NCBI GenBank assembly: GCA_014281115.1
Contig: JACONQ010000002.1
Span: 1,550,001 to 1,614,000, forward strand
From: Laburnicola sp. R22_1
Lineage: Eukaryota; Ascomycota; Dothideomycetes; Pleosporales; Didymosphaeriaceae
DNA: 64,000 nt
Reading direction: 5' to 3'
Shown: positions 1-9,223 of the stretch, piece after piece
How positions within the stretch are numbered: position 1 is the stretch's first letter
Layout: the number at the start of each line of letters is the position of its first letter
Made by a program: the position numbers and the translations under genes
Notes under the pieces: generated by a model
Told to the model about the DNA's origin: nothing
Seen by the model: the letters and a program-made list of their open reading frames with translations, nothing else
The model's database searches: none

Positions 1-533
1 AACGCTGTAAGGGAAAGCTGTGGGTGTGCTGAAAACGCATTGAAAAAGGTAAAGCAGCGAGACAGGTTGGGGACTGTTCGTATCATCATGAATATCTTTA
101 CTAAACACACTAACCTAACTATTAGCTTCATAATCCACTTCTAGGACACTGGACTAGGAATATAATCACGCGTGGATCGATAAGGAATCGATCGATGTAC
201 AAGCGCCATCCAATGTGCTTGATAACTAATGTCACTTGCAGCTATGAAAACCGATTGCACATGAAGGAATATTTTGGTCGACTTCTACACTCGGTGCTCA
301 AAAGTCGGTCCAGGTCCGTGAGCGCAGCTGTCCAAGCCACGCCAGGAAACCTTGCCAATATGAATGCGACAAGGCCGAACACGCCGCAGATAGATGGAAA
401 CATTCAATGAAAGACGCCAAAGGGATAATACGAATGATGAACTAATGACAAAAGAAACCATACAAAGACTGCCGTACATCTAGGCTCAGTGATGATACCA
501 ATAATGAAAAGATGTCCGTCCCAACCCCTACCT
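1..533. other. Intergenic, no gene seen
   Basis: No convincing coding frame, RNA gene or repeat is visible here. The only notable item is bases 4-22, which are identical over 19 bases to part of a small insert at 53721-53739 (see findings). The right part is probably the 3' flank of the minus-strand gene that ends at 534. Confidence 0.5.
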
Positions 534-1941
534 CTAATCCATCCTCTCTCCAGCTTTATTTGCCATCATCTGATACACATCTCTCTCCAGCTCCGGAAGT
601 TTCTGCAGCCGGCCTACAAACTCTTGGCCATGCTCAGATATCATGTCGAAGAAGTGTTTAGCCAGATACTCCGTGAGCATGTCCTTCATTTTTGCATGGC
701 CGTCGAGAAGCCTCCCTTCAGTCCTATACACAATAATAGCAAAAGCAAGGACTTCGCTAGAGGCCCAAGGAAGCACCCGTTCCACTTTCGACGCGATATG
801 CTCGAGAAGATCTTCCATGCCGAGAAGGTCTCCAACTTCCCACGCAGCCACGCATTGGGCCATGGCTTCTTCGCGGTTCTCGTCGTCGATGACGTGGTGC
901 CCGAACTTTCCGCCTTCTAGATATTCGGCCGCGAAGCGGAAGTCTTCTGGGTTGATCTCTTCGAGGCCGCGAATTTCGATGACTGACGTACCGTCGCCGT
1001 TGGTTCTAAGGCAGCCGATCTTGTCGTTGGCGAGGTATGGGCGCTTTTTCACCTCTGAAATGGGTATGTAGAAGGGTGCCTTTTCTTTTCCAACGAGGAT
1101 GGTTACAAATTGGTCGCTGTCTGCCCTATAGTGGATCGGTCAGTATTATCAAACTCATACGGACGCATTACGTACAATTCCCCTTCTACGATATCAAGAG
1201 CTTCGGTTTTCGCGCGTTTTGGGACTCTTTCGCTTGAACTTGATGAGCTGCCTTCAGCGGTAACATGAAAATGACGACGAATGTCGCCAAATTCTTTGGG
1301 TGAGGAGGATTTGGGCGCGATACGTCGTTTTCTCCTCTTGGGTGGCGGAGACAGCGACGGCGACGGCACTAAGAACCCTTTCTCGGTCTTAGGACTGGGG
1401 GTCATTGCCGTAGGACTGAGGCTCTTGGTCTTTGACTGAAGGTCTGCGAGGCTAAGTCGAATTGCTTCCTTAACGTATATGTCTTCATCCGACTCTTCTG
1501 AAGGGTCAAAAGTGGGTGAAAGTGGAGGTTCCAAGTTACGCTGATTACTGGTCATATTCCTCCAGTACTCAGTGCTCGAGAGACCGGAATCCATTGCTTC
1601 GTTCAAGATTCGGTCGTAGGCCTGGCGTAGACCATCATCTAGTGGTGTGTGGCTCTCAGCTTCCAGGAACGGATCAAACTCTTGCATATCGGTCGTCGAT
1701 ACATATAAGCTGTTGAGATCAGTGAATTGCATTGATGACATGATCTGTCGTAGGCTTACAACTCTGGCTTGTCTTTAATCAACAGAGTCAGCGTGTAATA
1801 TGGATTTGGCCTGGACGCAAGTACGTTCTGCGGCGCCATGTCGTCCGGGCACACTAGTGCAGGCCAGGGTGGTTTTTTGAATTGCTGCACGAGGACGTAG
1901 TCCCCCACCGTGGGAAATTGCATCGTTGCGTATATGGTCAT
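534..1941 (-). CDS. PWWP-UIM-BTB fusion protein (3 exons)
   Basis: Exons on the minus strand are 1760-1941, 1176-1709 and 534-1125, giving 435 residues. Both introns are 50 bp, with GTAAGC/ACTGAT/CAACAG and GTACGT/ACTGAC/TATAG signals, and each splice restores a continuous frame. Residues about 9-90 form a PWWP domain (VGDYVLVQQFKKPPWPALV; PPWP is the family signature), a fold that reads methylated histone or DNA. Residues 131-154 look like a ubiquitin-interacting motif (DEDIYVKEAIRLSLADL). A Ser/Pro-rich linker holds a basic nuclear signal, KRRKRR, at 185-190. From residue 240 a BTB/POZ fold begins (DQFVTILVG, then ISEVKKRPYL), followed by a helical BACK-like tail. Together this suggests a nuclear chromatin-bound adaptor, possibly linked to ubiquitin signalling; that role is inference. 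Two nearby start codons exist (residues 1 and 7); the outer one was used. Confidence 0.8.
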
Positions 1942-2856
1942 TTGTGACGACTGGCCACGGCTCTGTGGGACGACGAACGTGATAATGACAGCAATAGATA
2001 TTGGCCAGGTAGATGGACAGAGTCGCTCAGTGAGAAAGTTGAAGGACTGTAACCCGACGTGATAGACTGAAAGCCTTCTCCACGCGCACTCTCCTGCGGG
2101 CAGACCGGCATCAGTTTGGAGGCTGGGTAAGAACCCAAGTGCAAAGTGAGAACCGTCGAGGAAGAAGGTGAGTATAGTATCTATAACAAATCAATAGAGA
2201 CGCTGTGAACTGGAGCTCAGTTGCATTGGTTAGCTATCTGAAAGCGCAGCAAAAGACCTCTGCAGCGCCATGAAAGGCGAACCAGAAAGTAAAGGTAAAG
2301 GCAGCTCGCCAACAGTGGTGAGAGGAAACGACCAAGACTCCCCAGGAGTTGCTCAAGGACTTCGATACCGACATCCCAAGAACGTGCAGAGGCATGATAT
2401 TGTATATGGAGAGGACGTCGGATGGAGGCTCTTCCACACAGTTCGTGTCTGTCCATCTGCGCTTAACAGCAACGTCAACCACGGTTCTGTCAAATCAACG
2501 ATACACATAATAGATTGCACAGAGTTGTTTAAATCGATCTGCACGTGCAAGCTGATTTCCTGTCCTGCGAAACTAGTTGACCATCAAGGAGGGTAATTCC
2601 GCATGAAGTGAGCTTAGTCATATCGCGGCAGGGTCCATGCAACCAATCATCGAATTGTCGACCATCTGGCATCAAGCTCCGCGCTCAACATCCCAACCGC
2701 TCCAAGGTTCCCTTACGACGTCCATGACCTCTCGACGAAGCCACTCTCCCGATTCCTAAAGGCTGTGCGCGCAACACACAATCCGAAACCCCGCGCAGCT
2801 CGCACATACCCTTGACCAACCACACCACACCGCAACCCGTCCTCCCCGCCGCAACG
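1942..2856. promoter_or_regulatory. Divergent intergenic region between PWWP-BTB gene and SEC11
   Basis: About 0.9 kb separates two divergently transcribed genes. Short open frames occur on both strands, but none shows a recognisable domain or splice pattern. It most likely holds both promoters and 5' leaders; no specific operator was recognised. Confidence 0.45.
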
Positions 2857-3485
2857 ATGATGGGCCTCACAAACATGCAGCCGCGGCAGCTAGCCACGCA
2901 ACTGCTCAATTTCGCGCTCGTCCTCTCAACCGCCTTCATGCTCTGGAAAGGCATCTCCGTCATCTCAGACTCGCCCTCGCCCATCGTCGTCGTGCTGTCG
3001 GGATCCATGGAGCCCGCGTTCCAGAGAGGAGACCTCCTGTTCCTATGGAATCGGGGACTAGATACGCAAATTGGGGAGATTGTCGTGTATAATGTGAAGG
3101 GCAAGGATATCCCGATTGTGCATCGCGTGGTGCGGAGATTTGGTGGAGGGTAAGACAAGCCTATGCAACTGTGTGGATGAAGCTTTGCGGAGCCTGGACG
3201 AGTCTTCTATGCTTGCATTTTTATAAGAGATCTGATGCTAACTTTGATGTGTGTAGAGAAACTCCCCTCCGCCTCCTCACCAAAGGTGACAACAATCTCG
3301 CCGACGACACCGAACTCTACGCCGCCGGCCAAACCCACCTTAACCGCAAAGAAGATGTAGTCGGCAGCGTCGTCGGCTTCATTCCCTTCGTGGGTTACGT
3401 CACGATTCTGCTGAGTGAATACCCATGGCTGAAACAGGCCATGCTGGGGTTGATGGGTGTGATGGTGGTGCTGCAGCGGGAGTAA
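2857..3485 (+). CDS. SEC11: Signal peptidase complex catalytic subunit SEC11
   Basis: Exons 2857-3149 and 3257-3485 give 173 residues, the usual length for this ER subunit. The 107 bp intron starts GTAAGA and ends TGTGTAG, and joins codons in frame (GG|A). Sec11 cleaves signal peptides from secretory and membrane proteins on the ER lumenal side. An N-terminal transmembrane helix ([20 protein letters not shown]) is followed by the box with the catalytic Ser ([12 protein letters not shown]), the His motif [11 protein letters not shown], and GDNN in exon 2 within the Asp-containing box. A second hydrophobic segment lies at the C-terminus ([12 protein letters not shown]). The start at 2857 was preferred over an in-frame start further upstream because family members begin a few residues before the hydrophobic helix; Met at 2860 is equally possible. 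Confidence 0.95.
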
Positions 3486-3957
3486 AGGAAACCTCGAGGC
3501 AGCCGCGGAGCGGTATTCAAAAAGAACAGGTCTAGGGTAGAGCAGTGCACTAGACATTGGTTTGAAACAGGGTAAAGGTCCGCTGGAGTTTCGTCTCCAG
3601 CCCGGTTCCTGCCTGGGGAGTGTGTGTGGCTATTTACCAATATCCCATGTATATGGAGCCACGTATTTAGAGTTTTGAACGCGTTTAGGCTCGTGGTCAG
3701 CATTCACGACCTACAGTTTAAATCGAAGATATATCCACTTTCTAAAATTCAGAAAACCATGGATGACCCGAGGTCATCCAGTGTCCACATACATGCCCAC
3801 CCTCCATCTCAAGATCCCCCACCCTCAGCTTAATCCTTTTCGCCGCTCGCCAGCTCATTATACTCGTGCACATCTGATCACAGCCTAGTAGTTGTCATCG
3901 ATTTCCCAACCCTCCCTCAGCCCACCATCCAAAAAAAATACAGCGTAAGCCACATAC
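3486..3957. other. Intergenic between SEC11 and tRNA-Gly
   Basis: This is the 3' flank of SEC11 and the region beyond the 3' end of the tRNA gene. An A run at 3931-3938 lies just past the tRNA 3' end; on the minus strand it reads as a T run and so can serve as the Pol III terminator. No coding sequence is supported. Confidence 0.5.
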
Positions 3958-4045
3958 TGCGCCGCGTGGGGTTCGAACCCACGATCCCTGCCTTTCAGTT
4001 CTGCGTACTGGGAAGGCAGTATCCTAACCACTGGACCAGCGGCGC
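3958..4045 (-). tRNA. tRNA-Gly (anticodon CCC) with a 15-nt intron
   Basis: Read on the minus strand this folds as a complete cloverleaf. The acceptor stem is GCGCCGC with GCGGCGC and discriminator A (base 3958). The D stem is GTCC/GGAT with loop AGTGGTTA. The anticodon stem is CTGCC/GGCAG. The T arm is GTGGG-TTCGAAC-CCCAC. The anticodon loop reads TT-CCC-A followed by an intron at the canonical position after nucleotide 37 (bases 3994-4008), then A38. Anticodon CCC reads glycine GGG codons. An internal B box (GGTTCGAAC) is present, as expected for RNA polymerase III genes. The exact intron ends could shift by one base. Confidence 0.93.
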
Positions 4046-5177
4046 CTCTTGCTTCACTTGCTATGCCTGATTCTACGATTAATGCTTTATCTAAACCGGC
4101 ACAGTGCCGTGTGACTGAAAAGAGGGCAGGGAGGTGACAATGGGGTAAGAGCAGGGGTATGAGCGAGCTTGAAGGGTTGCGGTTTAGAGGCGGGAAGGTG
4201 CGTTCGTGATGCGGCTTCCCGTTAAGGTGGGCAGGGCAGGAGCAAGGGAGGGGCGAGGGAGGGCGTGGCGTGTTTTGTTTACGTGGGAATAGTTGGGTTA
4301 TTAGTAGGTTTTGTATTGTGTGTTTTATGGGTCTTTTATGTGTATCTTTTCTGCTAGTGTTGGAAGGTGGTTATGGATGTGAGCTGGGGTTGTCACTGGC
4401 TTCGTATACATAGTGTGGGGCAGACGGGTTTGGTAGTCGTACACGGTGGATATATGTCTAAAATTGTATTACCCTGAACCAATAGTATAGCTAGCATATA
4501 CATCTACACGTTAGCAACCCGTTGTAGAAACCTTGGATTGTAGGTAGGGTGCTGCAGTAAGCATATGGTTAGTGTGACTCCATGTAGGCACGGATGCGAC
4601 TACTGACGGAGGATGAAAGTTATCAAAGCAGACAAAGGGCATGGTGTAGTTAGTAGACAAGGTAGCTTTCATTTGTCTTTACCACGGTTGTGCGCCTTTG
4701 TACGTGAGTTGTTTGGCGAAACACCCTCATCGGCGGTCCTGGGATCCGAAATACGAAGGCAGGAGCAGCTCTACGCCGAGGGTCCCACGAGTATACAACT
4801 ACAAGTAAACAATAGGCACATCGACCAAACACACACAAACATAGTGACTGTAGTAGCACAATTTTCATTCCGCAGATAACTAGTGTACATAGTAGTCATG
4901 AGCTTCGTGATGTCTCTTGCGTCAGGGGCTGACTGGGACGCCGAACATCATTAGGAAGCCTCATGCAAAAGCTTCCTGCGGTCTTTCGAAAATCACCATG
5001 ACGTGAAAAAGCTTCCCCCAAGGTGCTCGCCGTGAAAAGAGATGATTGCTGGAACTGATACAGCGGACGGGTTCTTTATCCCAAGCTATGACACCCACCA
5101 AAGTCGACCACTCGGTGACAGTGAGCCTAAGCTTAGAACAGGAGATGAGATGGACAACACTGGTGAGTTTTGGCAGT
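4046..5177. other. Intergenic, tRNA to NHP6 3' flank
   Basis: About 1.1 kb without a supported gene. It contains G-rich purine stretches near 4160-4275 and short open frames with no domain signature. It is probably the tRNA 5' flank plus the 3' flank of the HMG-box gene. Confidence 0.45.
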
Positions 5178-5647
5178 CTACTCGGACTCCTCTTCCTCCT
5201 CTTCGGCGGCGTTCTATAATGTGTTAGTTCATGTGCAGTGCGCACGGGGGTGATCAGACTCACGGCATAGGCCTCTTTCTCCTCCTCGTACCGCTTCTTG
5301 TCGGCGGCGGCCTTGGCCTCGTACGGTTGACGCTGCTTCTCGGACAGAGTCTTCCACTTCTCACCGAGCATCTTGCCGACCTCGCCTAGGGAGGTTAGCT
5401 AACATTCAGCAGGAATCGACAATCACTTACCGAACTTGATGCCGGGGTTGTCCTCACGGACCTTGTCGCGCTGGTCGTTGGCGAAGAACATGTAGGCAGA
5501 GAGACCACGCTTGGGTGCGTTGGGATCTGCTTCAGTCAGGACCACCGCGAATGATGCCCAAAGCACGTGAGACTTACCCTTCTTCTTCTTTCCCGAGTCG
5601 GCTTTTGCGGCCTTGCCTTTGCCGCGGGTAGACTTCTCCTTAGGCAT
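5178..5647 (-). CDS. NHP6: NHP6-like HMG-box chromatin protein (4 exons)
   Basis: Exons 5578-5647, 5431-5526, 5264-5385 and 5178-5213 encode 107 residues. Introns of 51, 45 and 50 bp have GTAAGT, GTAAGT and GTGAGT donors. After a basic Lys/Gly-rich start comes the single HMG box: [20 protein letters not shown], then the [13 protein letters not shown] helix, then [20 protein letters not shown]. The tail is acidic (EEEEEE). Nhp6 bends DNA without sequence preference and assists FACT, nucleosome remodelling and Pol II/Pol III transcription in the nucleus. A further 5'-UTR intron is likely (donor GTGAGT near 5935, acceptor AATAG near 5659), which would put the transcription start beyond 5936. Small basic length and box order match the fungal family well. 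Confidence 0.95.
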
Positions 5648-8121
5648 GATGAATGTTGCTATTCAAACTGACTGCAGTGCGCGTTAGAAGAGCGTTGCTG
5701 GGTTGAGGTGAGACGGAGATGGGCATGGAGTTAAATGAAGGGTAGGTGGCAATCAAATCGCGCAGTGATAACATCAAGCCGGAGTGGGCAGTGACGCAGT
5801 GAGGGAGAGCTGCTGCGATGCTGGTGACGACGGCGCAGTGCCCTCTCTGCGCGCGCGTGGAGCGGCAGGGTCGCAACGCACCATCGAACGTCGCGCGGAT
5901 GAATGCATGAGTGGAGAGAGAAATAGGGTACTCACAGATGTCGCTTGAAATGTGAAAGAAATCGCCGTTGACGATTGTCTATGTCAAGTCAGTACTGGAT
6001 GCGCTGAAGGCTGGCGGCAACGACGACGACGAGAAAACAGAACGCGAGGACGGGCTGAAGATGAGCCAGAAGAGGCTGCGAGCGGCATTGTCGCGTGAAA
6101 ACGCGTAAAAAAAGGACTGTTGTGTTGCGCGCGCATTGCTGGCGCTGGAAAATGTGCAGGACGGGTGTACGCGACTGACCTTAGGCGGTGGTGGGCGAAA
6201 AGCAGTTGAGGGACGACTGTATGAAGGAGGTGGAAGTTCGCTGTGAGCAGCAGCGCAGGCAAGCAGCGCAGCAGGCAAATACCCAAGAGCCTGGCGGCCC
6301 GTGCGCGCCTGCCCGCTAGGAGACATCATAACAGTGCACCCCTCACCCAGGAGGGCTCGACTGGGAAACAAAGGGAAGGCACGACTTGGCCAGCGCGGGC
6401 ACGCCTCGACGGCCGCCTGTTTGCACACACTGCACACCACGGCAGCTCCCAGCCCATACGCCATCTTTCTCTCCGCACCCAGCGCTGCCATGGCCTCCTC
6501 GCCGTGTGTATGCCCTCGTCTTCGCGGCCTGCTTGCGCTGTTTCCCGGCAGCCCTCGGACGTCGGGGGCGCCTCCATTCCTCGAACGGCCCGGTGTGCCT
6601 GGTTTCATGCAGGCAGACGACCGAGCAACGTTATTCGCCCTGCCGCGAAATTGTCGCTCCTACTTTTATCGCTCACACAGTGCTGGCGCGGCTGGCCGAA
6701 TCAGGGAGATGAGACGGCCAGGCTGGCGGTGATCTCCCAGCCAGCCCACACTCGAACCATCCCTTGAGACGCGTCTCGGCAGAAGACAGCTAAGGCCTGG
6801 CGCGCGGCCTGCAGCACGCCGCGACCGAGCAAGCATCGCATCACTCAATCGTCGGTGCTCTAAGCTGCGCCCGCGGTACGACAGCAACAATGAAGCTCGA
6901 CGTCCGTCACCGCATTCGTCTGCTTCCGCTAGGCTGAATACGGCAACCTACAAACAACACACACCCCCAGAAGACCGGTGCCAGCGATGCGCAGGTGCTG
7001 GAGGGGCATCAAGCATGTTGCGCGACTCGCAGACAGAGTCACTGAGGCGGTGCACATGTTTTGTTGTCTCTCTGACAGACTGACAGCGCGTGGGGGGCGT
7101 GCGCCCCCAGTGGGGCGACAACGTGCAGTCAACCACGGTTCAACTGATCCATTGTTCCAGAAGTCCACATGTAAAAACACACGTACGGCACAGCGTGCCA
7201 CGCCCTCTCACTGGTTACGCACCATGCTCCCGCAATTACGGTGATGCCGTTATTGTGTCTGGCGACGAGCCTTGGATCACTCCGTGTGGGCATCGCGTAT
7301 CCTGGAGTGCTTTGCCAGCAGCCAGACATACTAGAGATTGTTTTTGCTCCTTCTGTAACTCCAGAGAACCATATCCGTGGAACAGCTAGCGTTCCAAGCT
7401 GAGCGCGACAGAATGTTTGCATAGAGCACCAGCTGCTTCGTTTCGCGCCCAGTGCAACCCCACTCGATACCGAAGAAGCGGCCTCTGGGAGACGCGACAG
7501 ACGTTGTGCTGGAACGTCTTTGTTGTGTCATCGCCTTATACAGCTCAATTTGAACAGTTCGTCCGTACCGGATTGAAGGAATATCTTACGGATCTAGGTG
7601 CATTATTAGGGCAACCAGCTTGTCAAGTCCACCCATCACATCACTCCTATTTTCTGGCCGCAGCCTCAGTCCTGCCGCCGTCATGAAGCACCGAGGTATT
7701 CGATTCGCATTTATTAGCCAAATAAGCTACCAAACTCTTCCATCTGGTGACATGCTGTACTGCGCCTGCGCCTGCGCTTGCACTTCATCTTGTTGCTAAG
7801 CTCGGGTCCCACCAGAGTGCTTGCACTCACATTGACAAAGAGCTACGGCAGGGAAATGTTGCACGGTGCGTCCTAGTGGAGTATAGGTAAGGTGGTGCCT
7901 AGAGCCGACTTCGGTACTTCGCTCATCGCACTTCCACCACGTTCGACATGGCGAGCAACAACCCCATCTGAAGCTGCTACCGACCGGTATTGGTGTATGC
8001 TAGCTTGCCTTCGCCGTTGCTTGATAGGCTGCGAAACCAAATGGACCGAGCCAGCGACTCACCCAAGTGCTATGCTTGTGTAGCATCCTTGACTGTATTC
8101 TTGGAAATGGGAGCATAGCAG
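5648..8121. other. 2.5 kb GC-rich intergenic region
   Basis: Nothing here can be supported as a gene. Many overlapping open frames occur in 5980-7400 on both strands, but they are Ala/Arg/Pro/Ser-rich, have no domain pattern and are what GC-rich sequence yields by chance. The left end carries the probable NHP6 5'-UTR intron. A short perfect hairpin (GGGGGCG-TG-CGCCCCC) lies near 7092. The region could hold a long noncoding transcript or long upstream regulatory DNA for NHP6. Confidence 0.4.
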
Positions 8122-8993
8122 TCATCCGTCTTCTTCGTCGTCCATGACGAGCTCCCGCAGCTCCTCATCCGCTGCCCAATTGATGCCACTTCCAACAATC
8201 ATTGCAGATAGAATGCCCTTCAGCGTCCTCGCCCGTCTGCGCGAATCCTTCACATCTTTCTCGACTGCCTCAACTTTATCGCGAAGCCGTGGGTCTCCAA
8301 TGTCGTTGGTGGACTGTACTTTCATTTTTTCGGCCAATTTCAGGAGGTTGTTAGAGAGCTCACGGTTCTCCTTGTTGGCCGCACTGTTGCTTTGCTCTAG
8401 GGCACTCAAGGCACATGTTATTGATGCGAGTTTTGAGGCCAGAGAACCATGGACCATCGACACAGCATCATTTTCAGTGATCAAAGGTAGCATGCGCCTG
8501 TGTACATTAGCATTCATGAATGTAAAACAGCTTAGCGTGCGCACACACTTCTCTGCATGGTCCGTATGTTGTGGGCTGCCGTGCACAGCTTTGAGGACGG
8601 GGTCCATGATTAAGACATTGTGAGATATTCTGTTTCGAATCTCAAACTTCGTCCTGGCCTCCATGGCCTCGCGTTGTGCTATGGTCAGCTGCTCTTCTAA
8701 GACATCATCTGATAGCGCCGAGACGTCAGGCACACGCGCTGCAAGAGGGTTAGTTTATTCTACAACCATCTTTCGCGTGACGGCGAGTGTGACGTACCTA
8801 GATTTTGCGCCTCGATGAGGCTCTTCTCTAGTTCGAGTTCGCGAAGCTGATCGTAGAGCTGCAGCGCGAGTTGCTCTGCTTCGGAGAATGCGAATGCGTC
8901 GCTATGCGGCGTTTGAAGCAGGTCGTGATAGTCGTTTGGATCCAGCGGTTTCGTCTCAGCGTCTGCCATGGGAATGTCTTGAACTGGCGCCAT
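8122..8993 (-). CDS. Kinetochore protein CENP-H/Mcm16-like (3 exons)
   Basis: Exons 8798-8993, 8549-8738 and 8122-8497 encode 253 residues. Intron 1 is 59 bp (GTACGT...TTGCAG). Intron 2 is 51 bp with a weak GTGTGT donor, GCTAAT branch and ACACAG acceptor; it has no stop and keeps frame, so it could also be retained. The N-terminus is acidic and helical. The middle is coiled coil, and the C-terminus carries the family signature ARTLKGILSAMIVGSGINWA, then DEELRELVMDDEED. CENP-H is an inner-kinetochore (CCAN/Ctf19-type) subunit that links centromeric chromatin to the outer kinetochore. The start at 8993 was chosen because the upstream extension is Arg-rich and lies in the short promoter shared with ATG11. 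Confidence 0.82.
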
Positions 8994-9223
8994 AGTCGCA
9001 GAGTAATACGCCAGATCGGCGATTGTGAGTCCAATATCGTCGCGTGAAGGTCGTTCATGAGCGCGTCTTTCGTCATGAGCCTCGGTGGCCCGTGTGCCTA
9101 GCCACCCCTGCAACCCACGCGCACTAGGCGGCACCTTGTGCTCACGCTTCACCAGCACTCGAGCTCTTTTCCTCCTCCACGCGCTCATCGGGTCGAGCCT
9201 TGCACAGCTGGAGGCCGTGCTGC
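8994..9223. promoter_or_regulatory. Shared divergent promoter of CENP-H-like gene and ATG11
   Basis: Only 230 bp lie between the two divergent start codons, so both transcripts must start within this stretch or be driven by overlapping promoters. No individual binding site was recognised. Confidence 0.6.

Noticed and set aside
5979..6767. Long overlapping open frames on both strands in GC-rich DNA
   Set aside because: Ala/Arg/Pro/Ser-rich, mutually overlapping, no domain or intron pattern; expected by chance at this base composition.
7088..7110. GC-rich hairpin as a terminator
   Set aside because: No T run and no gene ending nearby; fungal Pol II genes do not use such terminators.
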